This document shows positions 62,851 to 64,000 of a stretch of 64,000 bases of DNA, one piece after another (position 1 is the stretch's first letter; each line of letters begins with the position of its first letter). The DNA is from Streptomyces sp. NBC_00442 (GTDB taxonomy: Bacteria > Actinomycetota > Actinomycetes > Streptomycetales > Streptomycetaceae). Below the pieces are notes generated by a model, which did not search any database, had not been told where the DNA came from, and saw nothing but the letters and a program-made list of their open reading frames with translations. A program made the translations under genes and the position numbers. Location: assembly GCF_036014195.1 (NCBI RefSeq), contig NZ_CP107918.1:3472001-3536000 (forward strand), written 5' to 3'.

Positions 62851-64000
62851 ATGGCCAATGGAATCTGGCACGCCGAATACGGCATCGCCATCAACCTGAC
62901 TCGCTCCGACCTCGGACTGAACGAGTACCAGGGCTGCTTGCCAGCCGACCTCACACCAGAAAAGCTTCTGGAGGACATCACTCGCCCCCTCCAGGACCGA
63001 GAGCGCGAACGCCTGCAATGCCTCGACCACCACGAGCACGGAGTATGCAAAGCCGAGCGCGAGGGACGGTCACCGTGGATGACCGTCCGGCGGTGCCGAC
63101 GAGGGACCGAACTACTGCTCATTGCAGCCCATCTACCGGCGCGGAGTGCGCCTACGCCGCCAGAGAGCCTGCGGCACCAGGCCCTCAAAGAACGAATCGT
63201 CCGAGCCGCCGAGCGCCATAGCTGTCTGACAGCCGACGCAGAAATGACAGCACAGGGCAGCAGACGGAAAATCCGTAGTGACGTACGGGTTTCCGGTCCG
63301 GGCCGAACCGTCGGCTGGGAAGCCCAGTACTCTCCGATCACCGCGCCCACCGTCCGCAGACGCTCACAGATTGCCGTGGAGGCAGGCATCACCCCCCTAT
63401 GGGTCACCGACAGCGACCGAGCGGCTTTGATTAACAGGGCTCCCTGGGCGAGGGTGGATGATGTGCCCTGGCAGGACATCGCATCACGCGCGCGGATGCT
63501 AATCCGTGGCGGTGTCCGCTACCTTCAGGAATGGAAGTGCACAGCGGGTGCCGAGCGCCAATGCCCGGCGAAAACAGCAAGTATGTTCGGCTGCGGTGAC
63601 TTCCACACCATCTTTGAGGTTCCTGCGCTGTGTCTGCCCGCGAAGCGCCACACTGAGGTCGACGAACTCGTCGTAGCCAGCGCCGACGGCTCCTTCGTCC
63701 CCCTCCAAGTCCCTATGCCGTCGGATCCTCGGCAGGCATCTCGCATGTGGGTGCCCGCCCAGGACCACGAACGCTGGCTCAGCATCGTCGGACACGAACC
63801 AACCCCACTCTGCGAGGAAGACCCGCCCGACAGCGAACTGACTTTCCACGAGGAGGAGTTGGACGCCAAGTGCCGTTTCGGCGAGGAGAGCTCTGTACGC
63901 AACGATCCCCGTCCCATCCGTGAGCGAGGCGACGACCGCGGCCTGAGAACCTTCACCCAGTTGCCACCGCGTATCCCCCGCCAAGCACCCGGACGGTCCA
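62851..64000 (+). CDS. CoiA-like competence/nuclease family protein (3' end beyond window)
   Basis: The frame is open from ATG 62851 to the window end (383 codons). An in-frame TGA at 62827 leaves ATG 62851 as the only sensible start, although no ribosome-binding site is visible, so it may be leaderless. It reads MANGIWHAEYGIAINLTRSD. The nuclease-like core is RRKIRSDVRVSGPGRTVGWE followed by AQYSPITAPTVRRRSQIA, with the D...E-x-Q-x-S pattern of CoiA, a competence-associated nuclease fold, then GITPLWVTDSD. A CxxxxxCxxx...C cluster (CTAGAERQC...FGCGDFH) may bind zinc. Both other frames here are overprinted shadows. Confidence 0.75.
   Translation, partial: MANGIWHAEYGIAINLTRSDLGLNEYQGCLPADLTPEKLLEDITRPLQDRERERLQCLDHHEHGVCKAEREGRSPWMTVRRCRRGTELLLIAAHLPARSAPTPPESLRHQALKERIVRAAERHSCLTADAEMTAQGSRRKIRSDVRVSGPGRTVGWEAQYSPITAPTVRRRSQIAVEAGITPLWVTDSDRAALINRAPWARVDDVPWQDIASRARMLIRGGVRYLQEWKCTAGAERQCPAKTASMFGCGDFHTIFEVPALCLPAKRHTEVDELVVASADGSFVPLQVPMPSDPRQASRMWVPAQDHERWLSIVGHEPTPLCEEDPPDSELTFHEEELDAKCRFGEESSVRNDPRPIRERGDDRGLRTFTQLPPRIPRQAPGRS

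Noticed and set aside
62808..63479. Two overlapping open frames (62808-63221 plus strand, 62823-63479 minus strand)
   Set aside because: Both are low-complexity shadows of the frame starting at 62851, which stays open to the window end and has CoiA-like motifs.

Overview
The window is high-G+C actinobacterial DNA, almost certainly Streptomyces. Supporting signs are the purSQL, purC, purD, lsr2, dnaX and SRP RNA gene neighbourhood, strong third-position G/C bias, GTG/TTG starts, and integrated elements of the actinomycete integrative and conjugative (AICE) type.

Layout. 1-19.8 kb is chromosomal core. It holds a partial DinB-like protein, a TetR/MFS divergent pair, purS-purQ-purL, lsr2, two tRNA-Gly genes, an ABC-2 exporter with a two-component system, a third tRNA-Gly, purC, an N,N-dimethylformamidase-like protein, a membrane protein resembling a dead M48 peptidase, purD, dnaX, the SRP RNA gene and tRNA-Ser(GGA). 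19.8-37.0 kb is a complete AICE inside that tRNA-Ser, bounded by a perfect 56-bp direct repeat. It carries int/xis, a replication module (DUF3987 protein plus Prim-Pol) beside an iteron-like array, a TraB translocase with a clt-like repeat cluster, Spd-type spread genes, a GGDEF protein, and a regulatory block (HTH/PLD-like, Nudix, HD, double-winged-helix GntR). Its cargo is a winged-helix protein beside an HNH-ABC ATPase fusion.

37.5-42.5 kb is a single-polypeptide Type ISP restriction-modification enzyme. 42.5-52.3 kb is a second integrative, mobilizable element with a close relative of the first integrase carrying a long C-terminal extension, an Xis, an XRE repressor flanked by an 18-bp inverted repeat, a DnaB/RepA-like helicase, a membrane protein, MobC and a relaxase. 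Its ends could not be defined.

52.3-61 kb is the most unusual region. An amino-acid permease, a helical repeat-like protein and a GNAT acetyltransferase are followed by an archaeal-type aspartyl-tRNA synthetase under a T-box leader whose specifier reads GAC (Asp). Convergent to it is a probable operon of a 119-aa unknown protein, a SPASM-type radical SAM enzyme, a second radical SAM enzyme and a cupin/JmjC-like oxygenase. This looks like an uncharacterised peptide-modification cluster. The inducible second AspRS and GNAT may be self-protection against an AspRS-directed product, or may supply Asp-tRNA; both ideas are inference. An XRE/TPR regulator lies upstream, and a CoiA-like gene runs off the right edge.
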